Source: Labilithrix sp.
Lineage (GTDB): Bacteria; Myxococcota_A; Polyangia; Polyangiales; Polyangiaceae
Length of the DNA stretch: 39,195 nucleotides
NCBI GenBank assembly: GCA_019637105.1
Contig: JAHBWF010000066.1
Coordinates: 1 to 39,195, forward strand
Reading direction: 5' to 3'
Below, piece after piece: positions 15,519 to 23,462 of the stretch (the stretch's first letter is position 1; each line of letters starts with the position of its first letter). A program made the position numbers and the translations under genes. Under the pieces are notes generated by a model, which made no database searches, was not told where the DNA came from, and worked only from the letters and a program-made list of their open reading frames with translations.

Positions 15519-15749
15519 CTAGACGGCGCCGCTGCGACGCGGCCCCGGGTCCTTCGAGATCGGCAGCACCGGCGCGACCGAGCCCTCCTCGTTCCGTTCG
15601 CTCGCCTCGTTCCGTTCGCTCACCTCGTTCCGTTCGCTCACCTCGTTCCGTTCGCGCGCGTCGGTCGCCTCCGGCGCACGACGCGCGCGGGGGTCCGGAG
15701 CCGGCGCCTCGGCGTCGTGGTGCGGTCGCGCTCTCTGCTTGGTCGTCAT
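15519..15749 (-). CDS. Small hypothetical protein with six-residue repeats
   Basis: This 76-residue frame (ATG at 15749, TAG at 15519) starts MTTKQRARPHHD and holds four near-identical RNEVSE-type hexapeptides, then a Pro-rich end. The repeats give a highly charged, probably helical or disordered middle. The start lacks a clear Shine-Dalgarno sequence; instead a perfect 7-bp inverted repeat lies two bases upstream of it. The repeats keep the frame in all three forward readings because the unit is 18 bp, so a coding role is not proven. It could equally be a non-coding repeat or the 5' end of a small RNA. No family was recognised. Confidence 0.4.
   Translation of the reverse strand: MTTKQRARPHHDAEAPAPDPRARRAPEATDARERNEVSERNEVSERNEASERNEEGSVAPVLPISKDPGPRRSGAV
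15588..15659. repeat. 18-bp tandem repeat, four copies
   Basis: Four consecutive units of CTCGTTCCGTTCGCTCAC-type sequence occupy 15588-15605, 15606-15623, 15624-15641 and 15642-15659. The second and third are identical, the first and last differ by one to three bases. They underlie the hexapeptide repeat of the small gene. Confidence 0.75.
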
Positions 15750-15750
15750 G

Positions 15751-15771
15751 CGATCCCGTCAGCAGGGATCG
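15751..15771. promoter_or_regulatory. Perfect inverted repeat upstream of the small repeat gene
   Basis: CGATCCC and GGGATCG are separated by GTCAGCA. The arms are perfect and the centre is 7 bases. It lies directly 5' of the minus-strand ATG at 15749 and covers the place of a ribosome binding site, so it could act as an operator or as a hairpin hiding the start. It could also be a plain stem-loop with no role. Confidence 0.4.
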
Positions 15772-15932
15772 AGCCACCCGCGTCTGCGCGTTTCGCCCGC
15801 GCCGGAGCCGGCGCGCCCCTGCCGCCGGCGCGTGGCGGAATGGAACCGACGGCGCTCGTGGAGCCCGCCCGCGGGAGCGGCGCGCTCGAGCTCGCCAACG
15901 ACGCGAGGCTCCGCTAGAGCTTCTCGAGGACG

Positions 15933-16373
15933 ATGCCGAACATGCTCCGAGCCCTGCGCCTCCTCGTGGCGGTCCCTCTCCTCGCGGCGTGCGCGGCGCC
16001 GAGCGAGGGCGTGCGCCCGGGCACCCCGATGCACGTGGCGCAGGCGTCGGCGATGGCGGCCGAGGAGCTCGCCCGGGGGGAGAAGCGACAGACCGCCTAC
16101 GGCTGGAAGCTCGAGGTCGCGGGGGAGCGCGCGCGCTTCTTCGCGTGCGCGGACGAGCGGACGTGCGGTGAGCGCGTCGTCGACGTGCCCGCCAAGTCCG
16201 TCGTCGCCGTGGCGCGCGTCGGACGGGTGAACCCTTCGCGCGCGGACGGCTCGGCGCTCGAAGAGACGGATCTGCTTCGCCTCACGCTCGCCGAAGACGC
16301 GCCGACGTCGCGCGGCGGCGCGGCCTCCGATCCCCATCGCGGCATGACCGTGAGCATGCCCCGGACGCGCTGA
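15933..16373 (+). CDS. Small hypothetical lipoprotein
   Basis: This 146-residue protein has a signal peptide ending in VPLLAAC (Cys20). The ATG at 15933 has GAGGA just upstream; a second ATG at 15942 is possible. The mature part has a helix (AQASAMAAEELARGE), then a strand-rich portion with a Cys pair (FFACADERTCGERVVDV), suggesting a small disulfide-bonded domain. Family not recognised. It faces the minus-strand FGE-like gene at 16414, 40 bp away. Confidence 0.7.
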   Translation: MPNMLRALRLLVAVPLLAACAAPSEGVRPGTPMHVAQASAMAAEELARGEKRQTAYGWKLEVAGERARFFACADERTCGERVVDVPAKSVVAVARVGRVNPSRADGSALEETDLLRLTLAEDAPTSRGGAASDPHRGMTVSMPRTR

Positions 16374-16413
16374 TCGAGGACGTCCCGCGCCTGCGAGCTC
16401 GCCGGAGCGCTCC

Positions 16414-17871
16414 CTAGTAGCGCGTGCAGCGACCGCCGGCGGCCCAGTACGCGCGCGACTTCGGCGAGGAGGTCACGCCGTACGGGATCGCGTGGTTCTC
16501 CCACGAGCCGTTGCGCGACCAGCGCGCGTTGCCGTTCGCCAGGATCGTGCTCGTGATGTTGAACACGAGCCCGCCGAGGTCCGCGTGGCCCTTCGGTCCG
16601 TTGCCGGCGGGCTTCCGACCGGGCGCCGCGATGTACGCCGTGTTGTCGAGCCGGTTCTCCGGGAAGCCGTACGTGAACTTGTGGACCGCGCGCTCCGCGG
16701 TCCACGCCGCCTCGCCCCACGGGCGGGTGCCGCCCCACTGGGCGTCGAGCTCCTCGATGGTCGCGAGACGTCCGCCGTCCCAGATGCACATCGCCTGCAT
16801 CATGAAGAACGTGGCGCACTGGAGCGCCTTCGTGTCGAGGACGTCCTTGCCGTACTTCTGGGCGATCTCGTCGTTGAAGGCCGTGTTGACCGCGTCGGGC
16901 ATCCAGTACGTGCGCGCCCCCTGCCCGTTCAGCCAGCAGCCCTGGCGCTGCCCGTCGATGCCGTACGGGCCGAGCTCGGTGTACACCTCGTTCATGGTGG
17001 ACGGCATGTTCGCCGTCCACGCCTGGTCCCAGTCCGGGTTGTTCGCGCCGAGCCCGGCGACGAAGGCCCTCACGTTGCCGTCGAGGCGCTCGACGAAGGC
17101 GCGCATCCGGCCCGAGGTGATCGAGTACTTGTCGAGCTTGCGGCTGTCGGGCGCGTTCGTGAGCGGGATCGACGTGCAGCAGCTCTCGTGCTCCGCGTTC
17201 GGAGCTCCCACCTCGCCCGGCCCGCACGTATCGCCGCCGAAGTGAGGCGTGCACGAGCGCGCGAGCGCGCACTTCTCGTCGTAGCCGCAGCCGTCGGAGG
17301 CGCAGTCGCCGTGCTCGACGCACGCCTTGCCGAGCGCGCACTTGGGGGCCTTCGCGCCGCCGCAGTCGACGTCGGTCTCGTCGCCGTTCTTCACGCCGTC
17401 GGTGGGGGACGGCGCCGCGCAGGCGCCGCTCGAGCAGACCCCGCTCTCGCAGTCGTCCGCGACGCCGCAGCCCTTCCCGTCGGCGCACTTGGGGGCCTTC
17501 GCGCCGCCGCAGTCGACGTCGGTCTCGTCGCCGTTCTTCACGCCGTCGTCCGGCGCGGCGGGCTTGCAGGCGCCGCCGACGCAGACCTTGCTCTCGCAGT
17601 CGTCGGCGCCCACGCAGCCGGTCGGCTCGCCCCCCGGCGCCGGAGCGCAGATCCCCGACGCGCAGTTCTTGGACGCGCAGTCGAGGTCGACCTTGCAGCT
17701 CTTCGAGTCGGGACAGGGAGGCGCGTTCTTGCCGCCGCAGCCGACGTCGGTCTCCTCTTCCCCCTGCTCGTCGGCGCCGTTCGTCGGGTCCACCGAGCAG
17801 CCGGCGATCGAGCCGAGCACCACGGTCGCCAAGAGAGCGAGCGCACCGGACCCCGCGAGGAGAGACCGCAT
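16414..17871 (-). CDS. Cys-rich lipoprotein with formylglycine-enzyme-like C-terminal domain
   Basis: This 485-residue exported protein has lipobox GSIAGC (Cys25). Residues 40-205 are Cys-rich with repeated units of the form ETDVDCGGAKAPKCADGKGC and DCESGVCSSGAC; the central 49-residue unit occurs twice almost unchanged. From about 205 to the end the chain fits the formylglycine-generating enzyme / SUMF1-like fold: GGRLATIEEL, the Trp-rich strands with WTAERAVH, and GSWEN near the end. Many such domains in bacteria lack the FGE catalytic Cys pair and serve as binding modules, and a canonical active site is not evident here. A GGAGGTG lies 16 bp upstream of the start, a long spacing for a ribosome binding site. 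Confidence 0.75.
   Translation of the reverse strand: MRSLLAGSGALALLATVVLGSIAGCSVDPTNGADEQGEEETDVGCGGKNAPPCPDSKSCKVDLDCASKNCASGICAPAPGGEPTGCVGADDCESKVCVGGACKPAAPDDGVKNGDETDVDCGGAKAPKCADGKGCGVADDCESGVCSSGACAAPSPTDGVKNGDETDVDCGGAKAPKCALGKACVEHGDCASDGCGYDEKCALARSCTPHFGGDTCGPGEVGAPNAEHESCCTSIPLTNAPDSRKLDKYSITSGRMRAFVERLDGNVRAFVAGLGANNPDWDQAWTANMPSTMNEVYTELGPYGIDGQRQGCWLNGQGARTYWMPDAVNTAFNDEIAQKYGKDVLDTKALQCATFFMMQAMCIWDGGRLATIEELDAQWGGTRPWGEAAWTAERAVHKFTYGFPENRLDNTAYIAAPGRKPAGNGPKGHADLGGLVFNITSTILANGNARWSRNGSWENHAIPYGVTSSPKSRAYWAAGGRCTRY
17336..17547. repeat. 65-bp perfect direct repeat inside the FGE-like gene
   Basis: The stretch 17336-17400 recurs without a change at 17483-17547, a period of 147 bp (49 codons), which keeps the frame. 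It encodes DGVKNGDETDVDCGG and AKAPKCA. A shorter, diverged third copy of the motif lies near 17725-17755. Identity over 65 bp of third-position bases points to a recent duplication or to gene conversion. Confidence 0.85.
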
Positions 17872-18005
17872 CGGGCACGATGTTTAGCACCTCCGATGCC
17901 ATCGATCGGGTGGCCGGAAACGCCGTGGATTCGCGCCGTGCTCCTAGAACTTTCCGACCTGCGCGGATCTCCTGCCCGGATCCCCGAGCCCCCACCCGCG
18001 TCGCG

Positions 18006-18989
18006 TCATAGCGGGAAGCGCTGGACGCACTTCGGGTCGCTCGGCCCCGTCGACGCGATCCACTCGCCGTCGACGCAGCGCGACCAGCGCCGGGTGCTCC
18101 GGGACTGCACGCACACGTTCTCGTTGACCGGCCGTCCGAGCGTCGCGCTCTGGCACTGGTCGTCGTTCGCCGGCGTGCTCGATCCGGCGATGGCGCGCTT
18201 CACGGAGGGCACCTCCTCGAGCGGCGCGAACTTGTACCCCTCGGCGATGAGCGTCGGGAGGATCTGCTTGACCATGTCGACGGTCTTGTCGTGGATGTCG
18301 TGCATGAGCACGACGCCGCGCCGCTTCGTGCGGATCTCGTTCAGATACAGCTCGCCGCAGCGCTGCACGCTCACGCCCTTGCCCCAGCAGTCCCAGTCGG
18401 CCGCCGCGGTCGACGTGAGCGCGCCGCCCTGGTCCCAGAACACGCTGCCGACGTACTTCTTCATCGGGCTCGCGTTGATCGCGCGCGCGACGCTGGCGTT
18501 CCACGCGCCGAAGGGCGCGCGCACGACCCACGGCCCCTGGGGCTGCGCCTGGGCGATGATCGCGTCGGTGTCGGCGATCTCCTTCACGACGGACGCGCCC
18601 GAGAGCGAGGTGAGCTGCTTGTGGTTGTGCGTGTGGTTCGCGAGGAGGTGGCCGCGCCCGACGATCTTGTCGATCGCCGCCTGGCGTCCGGCGACCTTCG
18701 AGCCGTTGATGAAGAACGCGCCCTTCACCCCGTGCTCGGCGAGGTAGTCCGCGAGCTCGGCGGTCCGGCGGCCCGGACCGTCGTCGAACGTGAGGCTGAT
18801 CGTCTTGTTGGGGAGCTCGCTCCCGTTGAGCTGACGCTCGGCGACCAGCTCGTCTTCGGTCGCCACCCCGTCGCCCATCTGGACGTCGTCGTCATCGTCC
18901 TCTTCGTCTGCGTCGACGGCGCAACCGGCCGAGGCGACACACGCGGACGTGGCGACGAGGAGAAGAGCGAGGAGACGACGAGCGAGCAT
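18006..18989 (-). CDS. Polysaccharide deacetylase (NodB domain) lipoprotein
   Basis: This 327-residue protein is predicted to remove acetyl groups from an envelope or extracellular polymer. The start at 18989 follows GGAGG 8 bp upstream and gives a lipobox ASAGC (Cys23) and an Asp-rich linker (29-45). NodB motifs: TFDDG at 67-71 (catalytic Asp and metal-binding Asp), HTHNH at 119-123 (metal His), RAPFG at 157-161, and LMHDIHD near 228-234 (catalytic His). All needed residues are there, so it should be active. The last 60 residues carry a Cys-rich segment (CVQSRSTRRWSRCVDGEW) like a small carbohydrate-binding or SH3-like module. Substrate (peptidoglycan, chitin or another glycan) is not determinable. 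Confidence 0.9.
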   Translation of the reverse strand: MLARRLLALLLVATSACVASAGCAVDADEEDDDDDVQMGDGVATEDELVAERQLNGSELPNKTISLTFDDGPGRRTAELADYLAEHGVKGAFFINGSKVAGRQAAIDKIVGRGHLLANHTHNHKQLTSLSGASVVKEIADTDAIIAQAQPQGPWVVRAPFGAWNASVARAINASPMKKYVGSVFWDQGGALTSTAAADWDCWGKGVSVQRCGELYLNEIRTKRRGVVLMHDIHDKTVDMVKQILPTLIAEGYKFAPLEEVPSVKRAIAGSSTPANDDQCQSATLGRPVNENVCVQSRSTRRWSRCVDGEWIASTGPSDPKCVQRFPL

Positions 18990-19410
18990 GACGAGGACCT
19001 CCGAGCGAGTATGCGCAGCGTCCTGCACACATCGAACCACCTGAGGTCACATCCATCTTGCATGGAAATCCTTGATGATTTTTCGTTCCGCATAGGGAGA
19101 AAGTTCCACGATCACCCCCGACCAGGGATCTCTCCGGATCCAGCAGCGGTCCCTGGCGGCGTGTCCGGGCTTCGTGGCCCGCGTGCTTTGGCGGGACGGC
19201 CGGTCCCGGGGCGTCGTCAGGAAGCGGGCGTCGCGCCGACGCGACGAGCCCCGACGTGCGCTGGAAAGGAGACGAGGCGGCTCCCGCGCATCCCTGCCAC
19301 GGTGCCGCGTCGCGCCGGGGCGCCGGCGCACCGCGCGGCGCACGATTCGGCGCCGATCTGGCTCGCCGGCGCCGCACTTCGCGCGGCACGTCGGGTGCTC
19401 GTCGGAGCGC
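18990..19410. other. Divergent intergenic region with A/T-rich segment and inverted repeat
   Basis: These 421 bases separate the deacetylase start from the start of the membrane protein at 19411. Positions 19060-19110 are A/T-rich for this genome (TTGATGATTTTTCGTTCC) and may hold the deacetylase promoter. An inverted repeat CCAGGGA (19122-19128) and TCCCTGG (19150-19156) is separated by 21 bases. No gene was found. Confidence 0.4.
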
Positions 19411-19941
19411 ATGAAGCGCGTCGTGATGGGGATCGTCGAGACGCCGATGCTCGCGGACGTGACGACGCGCCGGCTCGTCGGCGCCGGCTTCTCGCCCGGC
19501 GACATCGTCGTCCTCTACCCCGATCGCCACGGGGATCGCGACCTCGGGTTCGAGGCGCGGACGAGGGCGCCCGAAGGCGCGCTCCTCGGGATCGGCTTCG
19601 GCGCGATCCTCGGCGCGATGCTCGGGCTCGCCGGCGCGCTCGCCGGCGCCGTCCCGGAGCTCGCGCCGCTCGGCCGCCTCGGGCCGCTCCTCCTCGCGCT
19701 CGGGGCGGCGGCCGCCGGCGCGCTCGTGTTCGGGATCGGAGGCGCCGTCGCGGGCGCCGCGGCGCGGGCGATCGAGGCGAAGGTCTACGACGGCAAGACG
19801 CGCTTCGGTTCGATCCTCGTGGCCGTGCACGCGGAGCGCCGCGCGGACGTGCGGCGCGCGCGGCGCGTCCTCCGCTCCGTCGTCGCGTCCGACGTCGCGA
19901 CGATGGGCGAGGCGGCGCTTCCTCTCTCCTCACGCGCGTGA
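19411..19941 (+). CDS. Glycine-zipper membrane protein, general-stress-protein 17M-like
   Basis: The protein has 176 residues from the ATG at 19411. The N-terminal 40 residues form a beta-alpha-beta unit (MKRVVMGIVETPMLADVTTR, then GAGFSPGDIVVLYPD) as in proteins related to general stress protein 17M. A short stretch with TRAPEG leads into two Gly/Ala-rich hydrophobic segments (about 57-78 and 85-115), then a hydrophilic strand ending in FGSILVAVHAE. The layout (flavodoxin-like or ferredoxin-like half, TKAPEG-type turn, glycine-zipper membrane hairpin, GGILV-type strand) is typical of stress-induced inner-membrane proteins of unknown biochemical role. No ribosome binding site better than GGAG 7-10 bp upstream is seen. 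Confidence 0.7.
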   Translation: MKRVVMGIVETPMLADVTTRRLVGAGFSPGDIVVLYPDRHGDRDLGFEARTRAPEGALLGIGFGAILGAMLGLAGALAGAVPELAPLGRLGPLLLALGAAAAGALVFGIGGAVAGAAARAIEAKVYDGKTRFGSILVAVHAERRADVRRARRVLRSVVASDVATMGEAALPLSSRA

Positions 19942-20032
19942 AGCCGCGCGTCGCCTCACGCGTGACGCGAGCAGACACGCGAAACGGCGCGGGCGGACCG
20001 CCACGTCAGGGTCGACGCAAACGAGGCGCGCT

Positions 20033-20221
20033 TCAGCGCAGCCAGGCGTCGACCTCGGGATCCCCGAGGAACTCGCCGACCTGGATGGGCGTGCTCGGAC
20101 GCGCACGGCTGCTCGCCGGGGCCTCGTCGAACCAGGGCTCCTCGAGCTGGTCCGCCTGCGCCTGCGCCGCCGCGACGAGGCGGAGCTCCTTCGACTTGTC
20201 CGTGAGCTTCAGCGAGTTCAT
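20033..20221 (-). CDS. Small hypothetical protein, 62 residues
   Basis: The ATG at 20221 is preceded by GGGGAGGAGG, a strong ribosome binding site about 10 bp upstream. The protein begins MNSLKLTDKSKELRLVAAAQ, an amphipathic helix, continues with an acidic segment (ADQLEEPWFDEAP), a Ser/Arg/Pro linker, and a conserved-looking end TPIQVGEFLGDPEVDAWLR. No signal peptide, membrane segment or Cys. Family not recognised. The small size and a helix plus short conserved tail could suit an adaptor, an anti-sigma-type peptide or a precursor peptide, but none of these can be supported. Confidence 0.65.
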   Translation of the reverse strand: MNSLKLTDKSKELRLVAAAQAQADQLEEPWFDEAPASSRARPSTPIQVGEFLGDPEVDAWLR

Positions 20222-20343
20222 CCGACGCGATCCTCCTCCCCTGACCGAGGCGCCGCCGATCTACACCAGCGCTCCACGGGCGCAAGGCGGAATCGGATCC
20301 CCTCCGCGTCGGGACGTGCGCCCGGCGTCGCGGACGGTGGGGC

Positions 20344-20679
20344 TCAGAAGACGCGCGGGTCGATCGGGTTCGCGTCCGGCGTCCCGTGCTCCGGCACCAT
20401 CGGCACGCCGGGCCCCGGGCTCGGCTTGGTCTCGACGTCCCGCCCGTCCTCGCCCGGCGTCTCCTCGTCCTCGCCGACCGGCTCGCCCTCCGGACCTTCG
20501 GGTCCGGGGTCCTCTCCGCGCCGCGGCTGCGGGGTCGCCGGCGCGTCGTCCCCCGGCGGCGGCGTGCTCGACTCCGCGCGCACGCGCGCCGAGGCCAGCG
20601 CCGGGAGCGCCTCCTCGTGGAAGAGCCACCCGGAATAGAGGAAATACGTCGGCTTTATCGCGTTCGTCGCGTGGTTCAT
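20344..20679 (-). CDS. Small hypothetical protein with acidic, Pro-rich tail
   Basis: The protein has 111 residues, ATG at 20679 with GGAG 5 bp upstream. The first 35 residues are ordinary globular sequence (TYFLYSGWLFHEEALPALAS), and the rest is Pro/Glu/Gly/Asp-rich and likely disordered (EGPEGEPVGEDEETPGEDG), ending NPIDPRVF. No signal peptide, so probably cytosolic. It lies on the same strand as the 62-residue gene, 122 bp upstream of that gene's start. Family not recognised. Confidence 0.6.
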   Translation of the reverse strand: MNHATNAIKPTYFLYSGWLFHEEALPALASARVRAESSTPPPGDDAPATPQPRRGEDPGPEGPEGEPVGEDEETPGEDGRDVETKPSPGPGVPMVPEHGTPDANPIDPRVF

Positions 20680-20957
20680 CGGAGCTCCGGCGCGGATGTG
20701 GAGATCATCGTCGGCGGACGGAGCAAGGCGCGTTCCGCCGCGCGTCGCGTCGCCGGGGCCCCCGCCTGCGCGCCTGCGCCGTGCGATGCCGGCGCGCCGC
20801 CGCAGCGCGGGCGATCGCGTCTGCCTCAGGCGCGCCGAAACGCCTCGGCTCACGCGCAGACGCGCGCGCCGCGCGCTCCGCCCACGCGCGACGACGACTT
20901 CCCCCTCCGACGACGTCCCTCTCCGGCGGCGCCCGAAGCGCGAAGGCGGGGCGGACC
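20680..20957. other. Intergenic region between Lgt and the Pro-rich small gene
   Basis: These 278 bases have no supported gene or clear hairpin terminator. The GGAG site for the small gene lies at its left edge. Confidence 0.35.
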
Positions 20958-21890
20958 TCAGGCGGCGATCGCCCGAGCCGGTCCGCGCCCTCGGAGGCGA
21001 TGGATCAGGACGGCCGCGGCGACGAGCCCGAGCCCGATGAGCTGCGACGTCGAGAGCCCGATCGCGCCGCCGCGGTCGTCGCGGCGGAGGATCTCCACGG
21101 CGAAGCGCGCGAGCGCGTAGAGCACCAGGGAGGCCGCGAAGACCTGGCCGTCGTAGCGCTTGCGCGGGAGGACGACGTAGAGGCAGACGAAGGCGATCGC
21201 GAGCGACGCCGCCGACTCGTAGACCTGCGTGGGGTGCACCGGCTGGCTCCACATCCGTGCAGAATGCAACAGATGCTCCTTCGCCTGCGCGTCGCTCGCC
21301 GGGCTCCGCGGCGGGAACGACAGGCCCCACGGCAGCGAGGTCACCGACCCGAAGCAGCAGCCGGCCAAGAGGCACCCCATGCGACCGAACGCGAGCCCCA
21401 TCGGGATCGCGAAGCCGGCCATGTCGGCGGCCTTCCAGAACGGGAAGCGATCGCGCCGGAGGAGGAAGACCGCCGCGGCGGTCGCCCCCATGAAGCCGCC
21501 GTAGTAGGTGAGCCCGCCGGCCCAGAACTTCGCCCAGGCGAAGCAGTCGGAGGTCTTCGGGTGGCACACGCCTCGGGCGGAGTCCCACACGCCGTCGTAG
21601 GCCGCCGAGACGCACTCCGCGCGGTCGAACGGCCAGTCGACCCGCGACGGATCGGTGCACATGTGCACGTATTCCCAGAAGTGTCCGTCCGCGATCACGT
21701 GGAGGATGCGCGAGCCCGCGACCCCGGCGAGCAGCATCGCGAGCCCGAGATCGACGATCACGTCGGGGTTCAGCCCGATGCGCCGGGCCCACAGCACGCC
21801 GAGCGCGGTCGCGAAGAGGAACCCCGACAGGAGGAGGACGAAGTAGGAGGGGAACCCCACGTCGAAAAGGCGAAAGAGCTCCGGACGCAT
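20958..21890 (-). CDS. lgt: Prolipoprotein diacylglyceryl transferase
   Basis: This 310-residue polytopic inner-membrane enzyme moves diacylglycerol from phosphatidylglycerol onto the lipobox Cys of prolipoproteins, the first step for every lipoprotein listed in this window. The start at 21890 (MRPELFRLFDVGFPSYFVLL) matches the family's usual N-terminus, although no good ribosome binding site is seen. Family landmarks are present: YYGGFMGA, the GRMGCLLAGCCFG form of the Lgt signature with its key Arg, and HPTQVYES. Six or seven hydrophobic segments fit the known topology. An insertion of about 40 residues with DPSRVDW and the Cys-containing CVSAAYDGVWDSARGVCHP lies between TM2 and TM3, in a periplasmic loop. 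It is divergent from the kinase gene at 21998. Confidence 0.92.
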   Translation of the reverse strand: MRPELFRLFDVGFPSYFVLLLSGFLFATALGVLWARRIGLNPDVIVDLGLAMLLAGVAGSRILHVIADGHFWEYVHMCTDPSRVDWPFDRAECVSAAYDGVWDSARGVCHPKTSDCFAWAKFWAGGLTYYGGFMGATAAAVFLLRRDRFPFWKAADMAGFAIPMGLAFGRMGCLLAGCCFGSVTSLPWGLSFPPRSPASDAQAKEHLLHSARMWSQPVHPTQVYESAASLAIAFVCLYVVLPRKRYDGQVFAASLVLYALARFAVEILRRDDRGGAIGLSTSQLIGLGLVAAAVLIHRLRGRGPARAIAA

Positions 21891-21897
21891 CTCGGTC

Positions 21898-21923
21898 GCC
21901 GTCGACTTTACCAGCTCGACGGC
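21898..21923. promoter_or_regulatory. 8-bp perfect inverted repeat between lgt and the kinase gene
   Basis: GCCGTCGA and TCGACGGC are separated by CTTTACCAGC. It lies 8 bp upstream of the Lgt start codon and 75 bp upstream of the kinase start. Perfect 8-bp arms with a 10-bp centre suggest a dimeric regulator site, but no regulator gene adjoins it. Confidence 0.4.
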
Positions 21924-21997
21924 CCGGGGACGGCTCGGTAATCTCGATCGGCGAGCGTCCCGGCCTCCTCGCGCCTGGGCTCGGACGCCGAGCGCGC

Positions 21998-23437
21998 ATG
22001 AACGACACAACGCAACGAACCTTCACGGCCGGCGAGCTCCTCGCGGGCAAGTACCGCGTCGAGCGCGTCATCGGTGAAGGTGGGATGGGGGTCGTGCTCG
22101 CCGCGCGGCACGAAGCGCTCGCGACCAACGTCGCCATCAAGCTCCTGCGCGCGAGCGCGCTCGAGCACACCGACGTCGTCGGTCGCTTCATGCGCGAGGC
22201 CCGCGCCGCCGTGAGCCTGCGGAGCGAGCACGTCGCGCGCGTGTTCGACGTCGGCAACCTCGACGACGGGCGCCCGTACATCGTGATGGAGCGCCTCGAG
22301 GGGCAGGACCTCGGCGACGTCATCGACCACGGCCCGCCGCTGCCCATCCCCGACGCGATCGACTACGTGATGCAGGCGTGCGAGGCGATCGCCGAGGCCC
22401 ACGCGGCGGGGATCGTCCACCGCGACCTCAAGCCGAAGAACCTGTTTCTCACGAGGGCGGTCCACGGCCGCCCCCTCGTCAAGGTCCTCGATTTCGGCAT
22501 CTCGAAGATCGAGGCCCACGCCGGCCCGCAGGAGATGCAGCTCACGCGCACCACCGAGGTCATCGGCTCGCCGAGCTACATGTCCCCGGAGCAGCTCCGC
22601 TCGTCGCGCAACGTCGACGCGCGGACGGACATCTGGGCGCTCGGCGTCATCCTGTACGAGCTCTTGACCAAGCGCCTCCCCTTCTACGCGGAGACCGTGA
22701 CGGAGCTCGTCCTCGTGGTCGTCACCGACAAGGAGCCGCCGGTGCGCGCGCTCCGACCGGACTGCCCCGAGGGCCTCGAGGCGATCGTCGCGCGCTGCCT
22801 CCAGAAGCAGCCGGAGCATCGCTTCCAGAGCGTCGTCGAGCTCGTGCAGGCGCTCGAGCCCTTCGCCCAGGGCGTGCAGGCGACCATCACCGAGCGCGTG
22901 CGCGCCGTCGCCTCGAACCGCGGGCTGCCCCCCGCGCCGAGCTCGAGCGCGTTGCCGCCCGCCGCGACGGCGCCGATCCCGTCGCCGTCGTCGCGGGTGA
23001 ACGTCCACGGCGGGACGTCGGTGGCGTGGGGGGAGACGCACTCGGTCGTCGGCCCCGCGCCCCACCTCGCTCCGCCGGCGCCGCCCTCGCGCGCGGGCCT
23101 CGTCGCGGGCCTCGTCGTCGGCGGGCTCTTGCTCGCCTCGACCACCGCGGGCGGCGCGATCTACTTCGCCAAGCGGACGCCGAAGGACGCGCCGCCGTCG
23201 GTCGCCGCGACCGGCGACGAGAGCCTGCCCCTCCCGCCCGGACGGAAGGACCTCCCGCCCGTCCCCTCGGCCTCGGTCGCGGCGGCGCCCGCCGCCCCGG
23301 AGCCGCCCGAGCCGCCCGCGCCGAGCGCGCTGCCGACGGAGCGAAAGCCGCCGGCCCCGGCGACCGCGCGCCCCCAGGGCGCGAAGCCGGCGAGCCCCGC
23401 CAAGGCCGACGATCTGAGCAACATCGGGCGCCGCTGA
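21998..23437 (+). CDS. Ser/Thr protein kinase (Hanks type), membrane-bound
   Basis: The protein has 479 residues. The kinase domain spans about 18-290 and has all required motifs: Gly loop GEGGMGVV at 26-33, AIKLL with Lys48, Glu in the following helix (REARAAVSL), catalytic HRDLKPKN at 141-148, DFGISK at 165-170, and SPSYMSPEQ at 191-199 (activation segment end). A Pro/Ala/Ser juxtamembrane linker (310-365) leads to one transmembrane helix (about 367-390) and a Pro/Ala-rich exterior tail with no recognised sensor domain. It should be an active kinase. It is followed closely by a TPR/PEGA-type protein and a lipoprotein, an arrangement often seen in Polyangia, and is divergent from Lgt. Substrates are unknown. 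Confidence 0.93.
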   Translation: MNDTTQRTFTAGELLAGKYRVERVIGEGGMGVVLAARHEALATNVAIKLLRASALEHTDVVGRFMREARAAVSLRSEHVARVFDVGNLDDGRPYIVMERLEGQDLGDVIDHGPPLPIPDAIDYVMQACEAIAEAHAAGIVHRDLKPKNLFLTRAVHGRPLVKVLDFGISKIEAHAGPQEMQLTRTTEVIGSPSYMSPEQLRSSRNVDARTDIWALGVILYELLTKRLPFYAETVTELVLVVVTDKEPPVRALRPDCPEGLEAIVARCLQKQPEHRFQSVVELVQALEPFAQGVQATITERVRAVASNRGLPPAPSSSALPPAATAPIPSPSSRVNVHGGTSVAWGETHSVVGPAPHLAPPAPPSRAGLVAGLVVGGLLLASTTAGGAIYFAKRTPKDAPPSVAATGDESLPLPPGRKDLPPVPSASVAAAPAAPEPPEPPAPSALPTERKPPAPATARPQGAKPASPAKADDLSNIGRR

Positions 23438-23462
23438 CCGGGCTCGGGTTAGGATGGGCTCC

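Noticed and set aside
18291-21941. 1216-codon plus-strand frame
   Set aside because: It runs antisense to the deacetylase, the small genes and Lgt, all of which have recognisable motifs or ribosome binding sites.
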